A stretch of 64,000 nucleotides of DNA from the NCBI RefSeq assembly GCF_041734735.1, contig NC_134878.1, forward strand, positions 47,475,252 to 47,539,251. The letters run 5' to 3'. This DNA comes from Babylonia areolata (Eukaryota > Mollusca > Gastropoda > Neogastropoda > Buccinidae). A model generated the notes under the pieces. It was not told where the DNA came from. It saw only the letters and a list, made by a program, of their open reading frames with translations, and did no database searches. The position numbers and the translations under genes were made by a program. Positions 35,801 through 50,800 of the stretch are shown piece by piece (position 1 is the first letter of the stretch; every line of letters begins with the position of its first letter).

Positions 35801-38800
35801 AGGTGCCATGACCAGGATTCAAACACGGGACCCTCAGATTGAGAGTTCAACCACTCGGCTGTTTCACCCATCATCACTGTTGCCATCCTTTTTTTTAAAC
35901 TTTGAATCTCTCTATTCATGCTTTAACTTTCAGTTTATGAAGAAAAGACCAGGTGTACAATAAAAGAACATAATTCAGGAGCAAGGACTACATGTGTTGT
36001 TCTTTTTTCTTTTCAGGTTCATGTGCATGGAATCGTTTGTGATTTTAATTAATCCTCCACAAGATATTGAATGACTGTCTGGGTGCTAGTCTTTCTGATG
36101 AGACCTTTAACCGAGGTCTTGTGTGCAGAAGGTGCTTTGGCACATGTGAAATAACCCATGGCAATAAATGTTGACCCCAGCAAAATTCTCTAGAAAAATG
36201 GACTGTAATGGTAAAACATATACATTTCCAGACAGAAAGATAAAATAGACAAAAACATGGATGGCACTGGGTCATGGCAATGTGCTCTCCAAGGGGACAG
36301 CAAGAACTCAATGCAGAGAAATACAGTACAAAAAAAGAATACACATATATATAGAAACAACAGTGAGGATGCGCAACTTTGTATTTCAGCACTACATTCT
36401 TATCAAGAAAAATAGCCAGTACCTTTTAACAAATTATTCCAACACAGAACGAAAGCAGCTCAGCTTCAACGACCACTTACTTGTCAGAAGCCTTGCGCAG
36501 AGCTGCTAATTCACCCTCAATGGCAGCAAGCTGCTGTTGTTTGGAATTCAAGGTTTCTTCTGCCGCCTTCAGTTCACTCAACTTTTCCAGAATGGAAGAG
36601 GTCTGAGCACGTGCCCCTGTTTGCAGACACAATTCATGTTAGCTTCTTGGTTCATGGCTACAACGGAATATTGTCAGCACTAAAAGTGAAGCATCAGTAA
36701 TCTTTCTTTTCTTTTTTAAAGCAGTGGAGAGGGTGGTTTCCTTCAAGAATATCATCTAGCCGTCTCTGTACTTCCCTTCAGAAAAAAAAAACCCTCCCTT
36801 TCTCATCCCTGCCTTCCTCTCAGTAAGACATCAATTACAGCATAAATTCTGTTTTCCATTCAGAACACCCTCTTCCTTTTCTTTTTTTTTAACTTTCTCT
36901 CTTTGATTCTTTTTCCTTTGATTCTGTTTTGACACTGCATTCTTCTCTCCCTCCCCTTCTCCTAAAATCTCACAGGCAAGACTTCTATATAACATGTCAG
37001 ACCATGGACATTTTATCTGTATTCTACAGCATCAGAGAAAGAAAAGATACTGTTGCTTCCAAGAACAATAAAAAAAAAAAAAAAAACTACCCATAAACAC
37101 CTGACCTTTGATTTCAGAATCTAGCAAACAATATGAACAAATAAAAAAAAAAATTTTTAAAGAAAAAAAGAAAAGAAAAGAAAAACAAAAACAAAAACAA
37201 ACAAACAATATAAACAAATACTGTGAAGCCAGCTTCAAATATGAACACGTGTGGTTCGTCCGTCGGGATCGACGAGGACCATCTAGTCATCCTGGGGGTG
37301 GGTGGGTTGGGCTCTGTGGGTGCGCAGATGACTGGTCAGGCCAGTCCGCGCCCGGAAGGTTCTGACGCAGTGTGGACAGGGGATGGTGGCGGCTGTCGGG
37401 GACTTGCTGGCACTGCTTTTCCTGGCCTGTCTGCGTTGCTCTGCTGCAGCGATTCTGTTGGCCTCACAGGATTTGGCACCTTTGTGGACAGCTGAACGCC
37501 ACTTTGGTCTGTCCATTGCATTCAGCTCCCGTGTGTCGTGGCTGATGTTGAAGGCCTTCAGAGAAGCTTTCAGAGCGTCTCTGAAGCGCTTCTTTTGGCC
37601 TCCATGGGAGCGCTTGCCATGTTGGAGTTCGCCGTACAGCAGTTTCTTGGGGAGCTGGTGGTCTGGCATGCGAACTACATGGCCTGCATCAAGATGGTGT
37701 AGATGCTGGGCAAGTTTGCACGAGTGAGCACCTCTGTGTCAGGGATCTTCTCTTGCCACTTTATGCCGAGAAATTTTCTGAGGCTGGTGGTGTGGAAGTG
37801 GTTCAGCTTTTTGGCGTGATGTTTGTAGACCGTCCATGATTCACATCCAAAGAGCAGTGTGGTGAGAACTACGGCCTTGTATACTTTGAGCTTCGTCTCC
37901 AGGGTGATGCCTCTCCTGTTCTAAACGTTCTTATGGAGTCTGCCGAAGGCAGCGCTGGCTTTGGCGAGTCTGGCATTCACGTCGTCGTCAATGACAACTG
38001 ACAACTGTGCGAGAGAGTGTACTGCCCAGGTCGTTGCCCGTTGATGAAGATGTTTGGTTCAACGTAAGGCTTTCCTGGAGCTGGCTGGTGCATCACCTCA
38101 GTTTTCTTTGTGCTGATTGTGAGGCCAAAGTTGTCACAGGCAGCAGAGAACTTGTCGACGCTGTGTTGCATGTCAGCTTCGGAGGCAGCATTGAGAGTGC
38201 AGTCATCAGCAGACAGGAAGTCGTTGACGGTGTCTGTCCTCACCTTGGTTTCTACTTGAAGCCTCCTGAGGTTGAAGAGTGAGCCATCTGTGCGGTACCT
38301 GATGTCAATGCATACGTCAGCGTCTCTGAAATATGGCTGAAAACATGAGACTGAACAGGGTGGGGGCAAGAACACACCCTTGCTTGACTCCGTTGGAGGC
38401 AGGGAATGGTTCTGAAGTCTCTCCGTTGTCTTGGACTCGGGCCAGCATCCCATCGTGTAGTTGCCGTATGATGGTGATGAACTTTCTGGGACACCCGTAC
38501 TTCGCCATGATTCTCCAAAGGCCATCTCTGCTAACAGTATCGAAGGCCTTGGTCAGATCGACATATGTGGAGTAAAGGTCGGCGTTCTGTTCCTGACACT
38601 TCTCCTGGAGCTGCCTGGCAGCAAACACCATGTCGATAGTCCCGCGTTCTTTCCGGAAGCCACACTGGCTCTCTGGTAGGAGACCTTGCTCAAGGTGCTT
38701 CCAAGAACAATAAAAACACTACCCATAAACACCTGACCTTTGATTTCAGAATCTAACAAACAATATGAACAAATAAAAAAAAAAATTTTAAAAAGAAAAG

Positions 38801-41800
38801 AAAAAAACAAAAAAAAACCAAACAATATAAACAAATACTGTGAAGCCAGCTTCAAATACAAACAACTACACAGTCACTAAGTTCTTCACCGATCACAACT
38901 GCCTTACCTCCTGTCAACGTTCCAGCAGGGTCAAACGAGTTGCCGTCCAAGGTAACCGTGCGTTTCTGCACCTTCTCATCATATGTCACCATCTTAGCTT
39001 TGTCCATGTCTGTGCACACAAAGGCCGACCCAAACACGAACTTCATGGCTGCTTCAAGGTCAGCCTGGTATCCAATCAGAGACAAGGCTGTCTGCACATT
39101 GTTTTTCCCCACCTGCAAATCAATTTTGTATCCCTGGGTAGTTGGTTATGTACCGATCATGCAGTCAGGACAGGACTGCGCTAACATTTGTGCGCACACA
39201 CACACACACTCACAAACACATGCTCACCTGCCTCTTTGCACCTACATCTTACCCTCCCATGTGCACATTCCTTCCACAAGTAACCTCCTCCCCCGACCCC
39301 TCCTTCCGGAAAACTTGTCCCATTCTGAACCCACGCATACAAACTTCCAAGCACATATGCCCCCCCAACAATAGGACACCTCCAATAACTTTCAAAACAC
39401 AGTCGACAATTCAAAGCTTGGTCTTTGACTGAGGATAGGTACTAAATAAGCACTTGCATCAATCACTCAATCAACAATTAGCAAAACTCCTGCCAAGCAA
39501 AGTGACTTACAAGCTGCTGTGCCCTTTTGATGGCAGCATCGTCGATGGCCCTGGCGGAGATCTTGTTGAGAGGGATGATGGTGTAGCGGCGCTTCAGCTC
39601 TCCCTTCTGCAGCAGCTTCTTTCCCGTCACCTCCGTGTCCACCACCACGTTGTACAGCTGGACATACAGGTTCAAATCTATTGAAAATATCAATAATAAT
39701 AATAATAATTAGTATTTATATAACACTAAATCTTTTACAGACACAAATCAAAGCACTTTCACACTAGTCAGTCACATGCATGTATAACTCTAAACTGGGG
39801 AAAAACTGAAAACAAGAAAGAGGCGGGGAAGGGAGGCTATCTTGAGAAGAGGTGGGTTTTAAGGCCACACTTGAAAGAGCTGAGTTTGGAGACCTGATAA
39901 AGCAAAGGAGGGAGCTCATTCCAAATGCAAGGTCCAGAGACAGAGTGACTGCCAACAGTGGAGTATTTGAATCTGGGCATGCATAAACAGAGTGGATCCA
40001 AAGCCGATTGTAGAGAGCAGTCTGGCTGCATAACCGGCTCAGTAAAAACTATCATACAGATAGGTGCTGAAGTGGATTGGAAACATACTCCTGAAAACAC
40101 AGCATGGCTGCCTAAATGGCACAATAAAAATTATCAAACAGATGGGGGCTGTATGGGGTTAGAAATATACTCCTGAAAACACAACATGGCTGCTGCCTAA
40201 ATGGGTGCCATGGCCAAATGGTTAGAGGGCTGGGTTCTCGCCCAAGTTTCCTGAGCTCCATCCCCGCTTTTGACGCACCTGGTGGGTTAAGGGTGATCTT
40301 TTCAAATTTCCAGATCAACCTATGTGCAGACCTGTTAATACATGAACCTTTTGTGTGTATACACATGCAGAAGACCAAACATACACTTTACAGACCTATA
40401 ATCCATGTTGGCGTTTCGGCAGGTTATGGAAACTTGAACATACCCAGCATGCACATCCACTGAAAATGGGGTATGGCAGCCTACATCACAGGGCAAAAAA
40501 AGAACAAATGGTCATACAAGTAAAATGGTCACATGTCTCTCTCTCTGTGTGTACATGTGTGCGTGTGTGGGTAGGTGTGCGTGACTGAAGCCTGACTGAA
40601 TGAAACAGGAAACAATTGATAAGTGCCCTATGGAAGCTGTCAGTTGGCTCTACCCTGGCAGGCAGTAATTTGTAACTTTTTCTTTCATGTAAAGCACCCT
40701 GAGCTCCAAGAAAGGACACGACACAAATGTACATTATTAACATTTATTTTTTATTGATATCATTTATATAATCCTGATCTTCCTCAGTAACAAGTTGCTT
40801 TCATTGTCATCAGAACGCACGCAATAGCCAAGTGGTTAAAGCGTTGGACCACTTGGCGTTAACCACTTGGCTATTGTGCCCACCATTCATTCAACCCACC
40901 TTTCCCCCTGCAGTGACCTCCAAGGCGGTGGCATTCTTGGCGTCTGTGACCTGCACCAGTTTGCACACCAAGCCGTGCACCCTTCGGCGATCAAAGTTCT
41001 TCTCTGGGTCAGAGTACTCAAACTGCAGCTGGGGGAACCTGGAGCAATCATGGCCGTTACCCATGACATTCAGATCACACTTCTACAATACATCTTTACT
41101 CATCCTTTTGGAAATTAAACTGTGCATCCACAGGCTCCTCACTCACCCTGTACACAACATCTCAGCCCACAGCAAAGCCCAACTCACACATACAACATGA
41201 TAAAGGTTGGACAAAGGATTAAAAAAAAAAAAAAAAGCAACATATAAAGCTAAATACATACAAGTAGTACAACACAGCGGGTACATTTCACACACACACC
41301 CCTTACCCACCACACACACACCCCTTACCCACCACACACACACATACCACCCACCCACCCATCCCACACTTTGTAAAAGAACATGAATATCAAGAAACAC
41401 AATGAATTCTAGTTCAAATCAACCAGCAAGAAAGAAGAAAATCCTCAGAATCTTTCAAGGAATGAGATAACACAAACTGCTTCATTAGGACCAAATTTTC
41501 AAGCCTATCAGTATGTTTACATGAGTTTCTACATGACATAACTGTGTCAAAGTATCATGTGCATGCTCGTATGTTACCAAAAAAAATAAATAAATAAATA
41601 AATAAAAATCTTGGAAATATAAGGAAACAAAACATAGCTGACATAATACATTTAAAAAAAAAACAACAACCTGAAAACCAAGACCATTTACTTTGACTCC
41701 ATTGTGTCTCGCTTGTCCTGAAGGCTGCGCACTTCCTTCTGTAGCTGTTTCTGCTGAGCCTGCAGCTCTTCGTCACGGTCCTCGTTGTAGCCAAGCTTGG

Positions 41801-44800
41801 CCATTTCGTTCTGTGCCACAGAAAGTATGGTGCACAGTGAACAACAAGTGTCCATTCACTGTGCATAGTAAACGGCAAGTGTCCATTTACTGTGCATAGT
41901 AAACGGCAAATGTCCATTTACTGTGCATAGTAAACAGCAACAGTCCATTCACTGTGCATAGTAAACAACAAGTGTCCATTCACTGAGCATAGTAAACGGC
42001 TAATTTCCATTCACTGTGCATAGTAAACAGCAAGTTTCCATTCACTGTGCATAGTAAACAGCAAGTTTCCATTCACTGTGCATAGTAAACAGCAAATGTC
42101 CATTCTCTGTGCATGGTAAACAGCAAGTTTCCATTCACTGTGCATAGTAAACAGCAAGTTTCCATTCACTGTGCATAGTAAACCGCAAGTTTCCATTCAC
42201 TGTGCATAGTAAACAGCAAGTTTCCATTGACTGAGCACAGTAAATGGCAAGTTTCCATTCACTGTGCATAGTAAACAGCAAGTTTCCATTCACTGTGCAC
42301 AGTAAATGGCAAATGTCCATTCACTGTGCATAGTAAACAGCAAATGTCCATTTACTATGCACAGTAAACAGAAGGGGTCCGTTCACTGTGCATAGTAAAC
42401 AGCAAGTTTCCATTCACTGTGCATAGTAAACAGCAAGTTTCCATTCACTGTGCATAGTAAACGGCAAGTTTCCATTCACTGTGCATAGTAAACAGCAAGT
42501 TTCCATTCACTGTGCATAGTAAACAGCAAGTTTCCATTCACTGTGCATAGTAAACGGCTAATTTCCATTCACTGTGCATAGTAAACAGCAAGTTTCCATT
42601 CACTGTGCATAGTAAACAGCAAGTTTCCATTCACTGTGCATAGTAAACAGCAAGTTTCCATTCACTGTGCATAGTAAACAGCAAGTTTCCATTCACTGTG
42701 CACAGTAAACAGCAAGTGTCCATTCACACAGCATAGTGAACAGCAAGTTTCCATTCACTGTGCATCGTTAATGGCAAGTTTCCATTCACTGTGCATATTA
42801 AATGGCAAGTTTCTATTCACTGTGCATAATAAATGAGACCAAATTAAAAATAATAATAATAAAAAAAGGGGGTAACATCACCTTCAGCATTGAACTTTGT
42901 TGTTGAATACAGCTAGGCCTTTCATCCACACTACTCAATTTGACACCAAATTATATCTATATATATCTATATATATGTATATATATATATCTATATGTGT
43001 ACATATCTATATCTATATGAAATAGGGGGTAAAATTGCCTTCACGGTTTTCAATGTTTAGAATTTGCTGTCAACTGAGGTCTGACATATTCTTTGGGAGG
43101 AAACATCACTCTATCCGCAAGAGCCAGATGCAAAACAAAAGCATACATAAGTTTCTTCGTGGTGCATGTTACTGACCTCCATTTTTTTGAGGTTTTGCAC
43201 CAAGGCATTGTAGGTGCTCTGGTCCTTCTTGTAGTCCTGATCCGTCTTCCTCACCTCTCCCTGCTTTTTCTTGATCTCCTGTTCTGCATGCTTCAGTCTG
43301 AAAAGCACATGTCAAACCCACAGTCAGGCTGCTGTTTTGTGTGGACACAGCAAAGTTTAACTCATTTATGAATATCAAACAGCATGCTTCAGTCTGAACA
43401 ACACATGTGAAACCCAAAAACAGGCTGCTGTTTTGTGTGGACACAGCAAAGCTTAACTCATGTATGAATATCAAACAGCATGCTTCAGTCTGAACAACAT
43501 GTGTCCACTTATCATATGCCCAGTTAGCTCAGCCAGCTCCACTGCTGGGCCACACTTGTTCATCTGAACCAAGTCCAAGCCAAGGAAGAAGAAGAAGAAG
43601 AATCTCCTTTTTGGAAATTAACTTTAACTCACTCCGGATGAATAGTTTTCTCCCTTGCTTTCCCCTGCAGACAACCCATTTGTTAGGATTAGGAAAAAAA
43701 TCACAAAAAATTCAAAACACAAAGTAACTGAATGAAACTCCCTGTACTTGACCCACTGACCCCTCTTCTAACAACATGTGTACGCCCACCCCCCTCCCTC
43801 TCTTCACAGCTCTCAGAAGTTCTCCCTCTCTTCACAGCCCTCAGAAGCTGAGTCACTGTCAGTACCTTCTTGCTGGTAGCTTTCTTCACTGCAGATACTT
43901 TATTCAACGTCTTCATTATCCTCGTCGATGTCGAAACCTTCAGTTTCAAGCATTTCAATCACTTCAGCAGCGGTAAACAGCCGCTGTTGTGATCTAGTTT
44001 GCTCCAAAAATGTCCACTTGCATCGCCTGCGTCATCCATCGTCCGAAGTGAGTTAATGACATTTTTCATAATACTAAGAACATATAGAAAGAACACAAAA
44101 ACACACTAAAAACCATACACTGTTTTGGTTATGTTTTCTATCAGTACAAGTATAAGATAAAAAGCACACTCAAGTCATTTCTAAATAGATGCAGGTGATG
44201 GTATTCCAATTATTATCAGAATCCACATGCTAAATAATTGTGAAAAGCAAAAATGTACAACACAATGTAAATACATGTTTGTTGAGATCTGCTGCTTTTG
44301 TTAACTAAAACAAGCAACCCTAAAAAAACAAAAACAAATGGAGTCAGGGGTTTTTGAGGGCAGATCTTCTTAATAACACCAGTTGGCAGAGAATTCAGTT
44401 AGTCTCAACTTTAGCAATGGTATATACTTTCCTATTCCCTATCTATGGGTTAGTAGTGAGGATTCACAAATTCAGTAGCTGCTCAGAATTACCTCCAAAA
44501 TTTACTTGACAAACACTGAGGCTGATGTCTTCCATTCACCAAGCATGTGCCCATGAGCATGTGACCACAGAGAGCTTAACTAATCATGACTCATCAGATC
44601 TTTTAAATGGGCTTTCTCATCCATCTGAAAACAGATTGATAATTGTAATGTACTATATTGTATTGTTCTTTTTTGTCACAACAGATTTCTCTGTGTGAAA
44701 TTCGGGCTGGTCTTCCCAGGGAGAGCGCGTCACTACACCAATTTTTTTGTATTTTTTCATGCATGCATTTTTTTTTTAATTTGTCTTCCTATCATAACCA

Positions 44801-47800
44801 TTCACACAGTAAATGCTCTGACCTCATCTGAGCCTGCTTGGTGTTGGTCTCTGCAGTGCTGATTTCGTTCTTTGCAGCTGAAACAAAATTAATACTTCAA
44901 ATGACTCCAATTTATGCCAGACCATGAGGTGGTTATGAACAGTTCAGAGGAACATGCAAAAGAACACTGTGAACAAAAGAATAATGCAAACACATCCACA
45001 CTGAGTTCATTAAAACTTTTTGTAATCCTGTACAATTTTAGTGGTGACACAGTCATGGAGTATGCTGTTTTAGATATGGGGTTTGTATCGTGATGTGAGG
45101 TGGTGTGGGGTGTGCTATGGCATGAGAAGGACTGCTGCAGACAAGATGCATTTGTTTCACAATCAACTTTCACAATCACAATCACTTTTTGGGGGGAGTG
45201 GAGTGGGGGTGGGGTGTTCTTGGTAATTAAGTCAATAACAATTATGTTTTAAATTCCAGTGTGAGAGAATGATCCATTTACATTCCTTACTCTTGCAATA
45301 TTTCATGAATGACAAATACTTTCTCCTATAAGAGTGCAATGCTGAAATAGTATCTGTGTACAGCCGTAACCAAGCGAGATGGCCCATACACCCCCCCCCA
45401 CCCCCCCAACATAATCCTTTATCATTATATTTTCAACATCATTGTGACATCCTTCTATTAATGATTTATGCTCTCATTACACAGCTGTATATCATTTATG
45501 TTCAAATCATGACTAAAAGCACACATGTCAACATATTCATCAATACCAATTTATTGGTACTCATGTTATTGGTACTTATGATATTGGTACTTATTGGTAC
45601 AATATCAATTATTGGTACTTCTGTGTAAATTTACGGACATTATTTACTTTTTTTAAGAAAAAATAAATAAAACAAAGGTTCATGTAATGTGAAAGGAAAG
45701 ACCTTGGCATATGGTGAGAAAGAAGGCATCACACACAGAAATCTACTGCCAAAAACACACACACAAAAACAGTAACACAATACAGTACAACCAAACTCCA
45801 TCACCACAAACTGCCAACAACTCACCCAACAGCTGCTCATTAAGCGTGGCAGCCTCTCCATCGTCGTTGGCCGACAGACCCGAGCTGACGGCCTGGAAGT
45901 GTTTCTGTGCGGCAGCGTAATCACCGGCGTCTTTCTCGCTGGCCGCCTTCACCTCCTGCATGCGCTGGGCCATCTTGTCCAGGTCCTTCTGGCGAGCTGC
46001 CACTGTCTTCTTGTTCTGGGCACACAGAGAGGTGGGGAGACTGGTGTGAGGAAACAGCTACTCACAGACACATTTAGGAGACTCATGATGAAACAGCTAC
46101 TCAGACACATTTACGGGACTGTTGTGATGAAACAACAACTCACAGACACATTTAGCGGACTGCTGTGATGACACAACTACTCACACAGACACATTTAGGA
46201 GGCTCATGATGAAACAGCTACTCACAGACACATTTAGGAGACGCGTGATGAAACAGCTACTCAGACACATTTAGGAGACTGTCATGATGAAACAACTACT
46301 CACAGACACATTTAAGAGACGTGTGATGAAACAGCTACTCACAGACACATTTAGGAGACTGTCGTGATGAGACAGCTACTCACAGACACATTTAGGAGAC
46401 TGTCGTGATGAAACAGCTACTCACAGACACATTTAGGAGACTGTCGTGATGAAACAGCTACTCACAGACACATTTAGGAGACTGTTGTGATGAAACAGCT
46501 ACTCACAGACACATTTAGGGGACTGTCGTGATGAAACAGCTACTCACAGACACATTTAGGAGACTGTCATGATGAAACAACTACTCACAGACACATTTAG
46601 GGGACTGTCGTGATGAAACAACTACTCACAGACACATTTAAGAGAGGGTGATGAAACAGCTACTCACAGACACATTTAGGAGACTGTCATGATGAAACAG
46701 CTACTCACAGACACATTTAGGAGACTGTCATGATGAAACAGCTACTCACAGACACATTTAGGAGACTGTCGTGATGAAACAGCTACTCACAGACACATTT
46801 AGGAGACTGTTGTGATGAAACAGCTACTCACAGACACATTTAGGAGACTGTCGTGATGAAACAGCTACTCACAGACACATTTAGGAGACTGTCATGATGA
46901 AACAACTACTCACAGACACATTTAGGGGACTGTCGTGATGAAACAGCTACTCACAGACACATTTAGGGGGCTGTTGTGATGAAACAGCTACTCACAGACA
47001 CATTTAGGAGACTGTCATGATGAAACAGCTACTCACAGATACATTTAGGGGACTGTTGTGATGAAACAACAACTCACAGACACATTTAGGGGACTGTTGT
47101 GATGAAACAACAACTCACAGACACATTTAGGGGACTGTTGTGATGAAACAACAACTCACAGACACATTTAGGGGACTGTTTTGATGAAACAGCTACTCAC
47201 AGACACATTTAGGAGACTGTCGTGATGAAACAGCTACTCACAGACACATTTAGGAGACTGTCGTGATGAAACAGCTACTCACAGACACATTTTGGAGACT
47301 GTCATGATGAAACAACTACTCACAGACACATTTAGGGGACTGTCGTGATGAAACAGCTACTCACAGACACATTTTGGAGACGCGTGATGAAACAGCTACT
47401 CACAGACACATTTAGGGGACTGTCATGAGGAAACAGCTACTCACAGACACATTTAGGGGACTGTTGTGATGAAACAGCTACTCACAGACACATTCAGGAG
47501 ATGCGTGATGAAACAGCTACTCACAGACACATTTAGGAGACTGTCTTGATAAAACAACTACACAGATGCACATAGATTTTTTTTTGATGAAAGAACTACA
47601 CAGACATATTCAGGAGACTGTCATGATGAAAGAACTATACAAAGACACAGGAGACGGTCGTGATAAAACAACTACTCACAGACAGATCTAGGGCACTGTC
47701 TTGGTGAAAGAACCACACAGACATGCTTAGGAGATTTTTTTGAAGAAAGAACACAAAGACACATTTTAGGAGACTTTCGTGGTGAGAGAACTACATAAAG

Positions 47801-50800
47801 ACAGATTTAGTAGATTGTCTTGATGAGAGAATAATACATAGACACATTTAAGAGACTGCTGTGATTAAAAAAAAAAAAAAAAAATTTTTTAAAGCTACAC
47901 ACGATGACAGAACTACACAAACACATATTTGGGAGATTGTCTTGATGAAAGATCTACACAAAGAGAATCTAGGAGACTGGCATGATGAAAGAACTACACA
48001 CACACATTTAGAAAACTGTTGTGACAAAAGAACTACTCACAGACTCATTTAGGGGACTGTCGTGACAAAAGAACTATCTCTATATAAAGACATATTTAGG
48101 AGACTCGTGTTGAAAAAACTGCACACAGACATAATTAGGAGACTGGTGATGAAAGAAAAATACACATACACATTTAAGTGACAGTGATGAAAGAATTACA
48201 TAGTCACTTTAGGAGATTGTCCTGAAGAGAGAACTACACAGACACATTTTAGGTGACATTAGTGATGACAGAATTACATAGTCACTTTTAGGAGATTGTC
48301 CTGATGAAAGAACTACACAGACACATTTAGGAGACTGTCATGATAAAAGAACTACACACAGACATATCTAGGAGATTGTCTTGAGGAAAGAACTACACAC
48401 TGACATATCTAGATTGTCTTGAGGAAAGAACTACACAAAGACATATTTAGGAGATTGTCTTGAGGAAAGAACTACACATGGACACATTTAGGAAACTGGC
48501 GTGTTGACAGTACTAGTACTAATACACAAAGACATACTCCCCTAAACCAACATGCAGATGCTACAGTGCAATTCAGTATTAGTATGAAGCATAATAGAAT
48601 GGATTGCTATATGTGCAAAGGGCAGGGAAAATAATAAAATCAGTTCAAATCTTTGCACATAAGGAAATCCATCTTATACTTAAATTAAATATTATTCTCT
48701 ATATGGTAAAAAAAAAACAAAAAAAAAACAAAGCAAACGGACATACAAAAACAAAACATACAGCTGTCTGCTAAGGTAACTAGTGAGCCATTTTTTTTGT
48801 GTTTTTTTTTTTTAATGAAGAACAGAATGTATTATCAGAATATACCATTTCTATTTGTGTGTATATATACGCTTATATGTGTACATTCATGCATGCAAGT
48901 GCACAGATGTATACACATCAAATGCTCACAGAAGCATGTAGTGTGTAGAAGTGTGTAGTCTTTTCTTTTTAGCCTGTCCATTGATGTGAACTGGTCCATA
49001 CATGAGTGCACGCACACAAACTTGGTGCCATCTATCTAAACATGTGAGCACTTGCTAACAAAGCTGGTACCGTCTATCTTAACATGTGAGCACTTGCAAA
49101 TTTGTGAGTGTGTGAAAGCATAACAGTATGAAAGTTTGTATGTAAGTAAGCATGTGCATATGTCCACATCAAAGACGGTCCTGGACTGGCAATCACTCAC
49201 TCACTCCTTGTCATGTGGGTCTGAAGGGCTCAGAACTTACGTCTTCTTGGTTCTTGATCAGCTCCTTCTTCTTCTTCTCCTCGGCCTTCAGGCCCTCACT
49301 GCAGTTGTCCAGGGCGCTCTGGGCTGTGGCATCTTTCTTCTGCACCTCAGCCAGTGTGGCCTCCAGTTTCTCCATCACCCCGCCAGACTCCTGGGTACAT
49401 AACACACGTTTTGATGTGGTCGTGTTTGATGATGGTGTGGATACTTATATATAGTGCCTATCCTCGGTCAGAGACCAAGCTCTGAGCGCTTTACAAACAG
49501 GGGTTCACTTGCACAACAGGCTGCCTACCTGGGTAGAGCCAACTGACAGCTGCCATTGGGCACTCATTCGTTTCCTGTGTCATTCAATCAGATTACCAAC
49601 ACACACACTAACACACTCAGACATGTGACATTTTACGCGTATGACCGTTTTGTTTCTTATTTACCCCACTATGTATGCAGTCACACTCCATTTTCAGGGG
49701 TGAGCATGCTGGGTATGTTCTTGTTTCCATTACCCACCAAACACTGACATGGATTACAGGATCTTTAACGTGTGTATTTGATCTTCTGTGTGCGTATACA
49801 CACGAAGGGGATTCAGGCACAAGCAGGTCTGCACATATGTTGACCAAAGAGATCAGAAAATCTCCACCCTTTACCCACCAGGCGCCGTTACCGAGATTCA
49901 AACTCAGGACCCTCAGACTGAAAGTCCAACACTTTAACCACTTGACTGTTGCGTCTGTCATTTGTGCTGGTGTAGGTTCTCCGATTCTGGGTACTTGCAG
50001 ACAAGTTTCCTTACTCGGAATCTAACGTTAGAATTTGTATATTTTATTTTCATGGTGAGTTGCTTTTCTTTTTTTCTGTTTCTTTTTTCTGTCTCTATGA
50101 CTTACAGTATTTTGTCATATGTCCATTAGTGTTATTATGGAATCCCCACCCCCAGCTCCCCCAAAAAAGTGCTGTTGGAAACAGCAATAATGTGTGTAAT
50201 GAAGCAGGGACAAGACATTGTTGATGGAAGCATGCATTCTTTTTGTTCATATAAGTTATTAAAAAGTTGCTTCTGCTGATTCTGAGGAAATGATACCCAA
50301 GCAATGTGAAAGTATCAGACATAGTTAAAGCAGGTAATTAAATGAAAAGAGGAAGCATACTTTGTTTCAGAAAGATACTTAGACAAAAATAAGATCTCAA
50401 GAGACACATGGATGAAAAGAGATAAAGACCTGCACAAAAAGTAAAAATCAGTAACAGAAATAAACTCCAACTTATATATATGTAAAAGCAACACAAATTA
50501 TTTGTTGGTTTGGTGTAGTAAATGCGTTTGAAAATGAAAGAATGGTCAAGCGTCTATTTCCACCTCATCTGCAAAGGAAAAATTCAAACCTCATCTCTCT
50601 TTTTGGTGAGCTCTGCTATCTTCTCATCCAGTTCACCAATCTTGCCCTTTATCTGGAACAAAATAAAATGAACAAATAAATATATAAATAAATGAATGAA
50701 TAAATAAATAGATACATGCATAGATCACATTTATAATAAAACTCCAAACAAGATGCTTCAGATTTTGACTCATGCTTTTGCTTTTCAGATACTACCTCAT

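Noticed and set aside
37283-38631. Host gene resembling craniofacial development protein 2 or RT-like predicted proteins
   Set aside because: The reading frames are pieces of a decayed LINE of the same family as 25583-28933.
42011-42320. Open frames with repeating [17 protein letters not shown] peptide
   Set aside because: Artefact of the 31-bp minisatellite; the array is intronic and shifts frame with each unit.
41829-48545. Regular arrays with 31-bp and 41-bp periods, CRISPR-like at first sight (also 13493-13925)
   Set aside because: Units are directly abutting with no unique spacers, inside introns of a eukaryotic gene; they are minisatellites.
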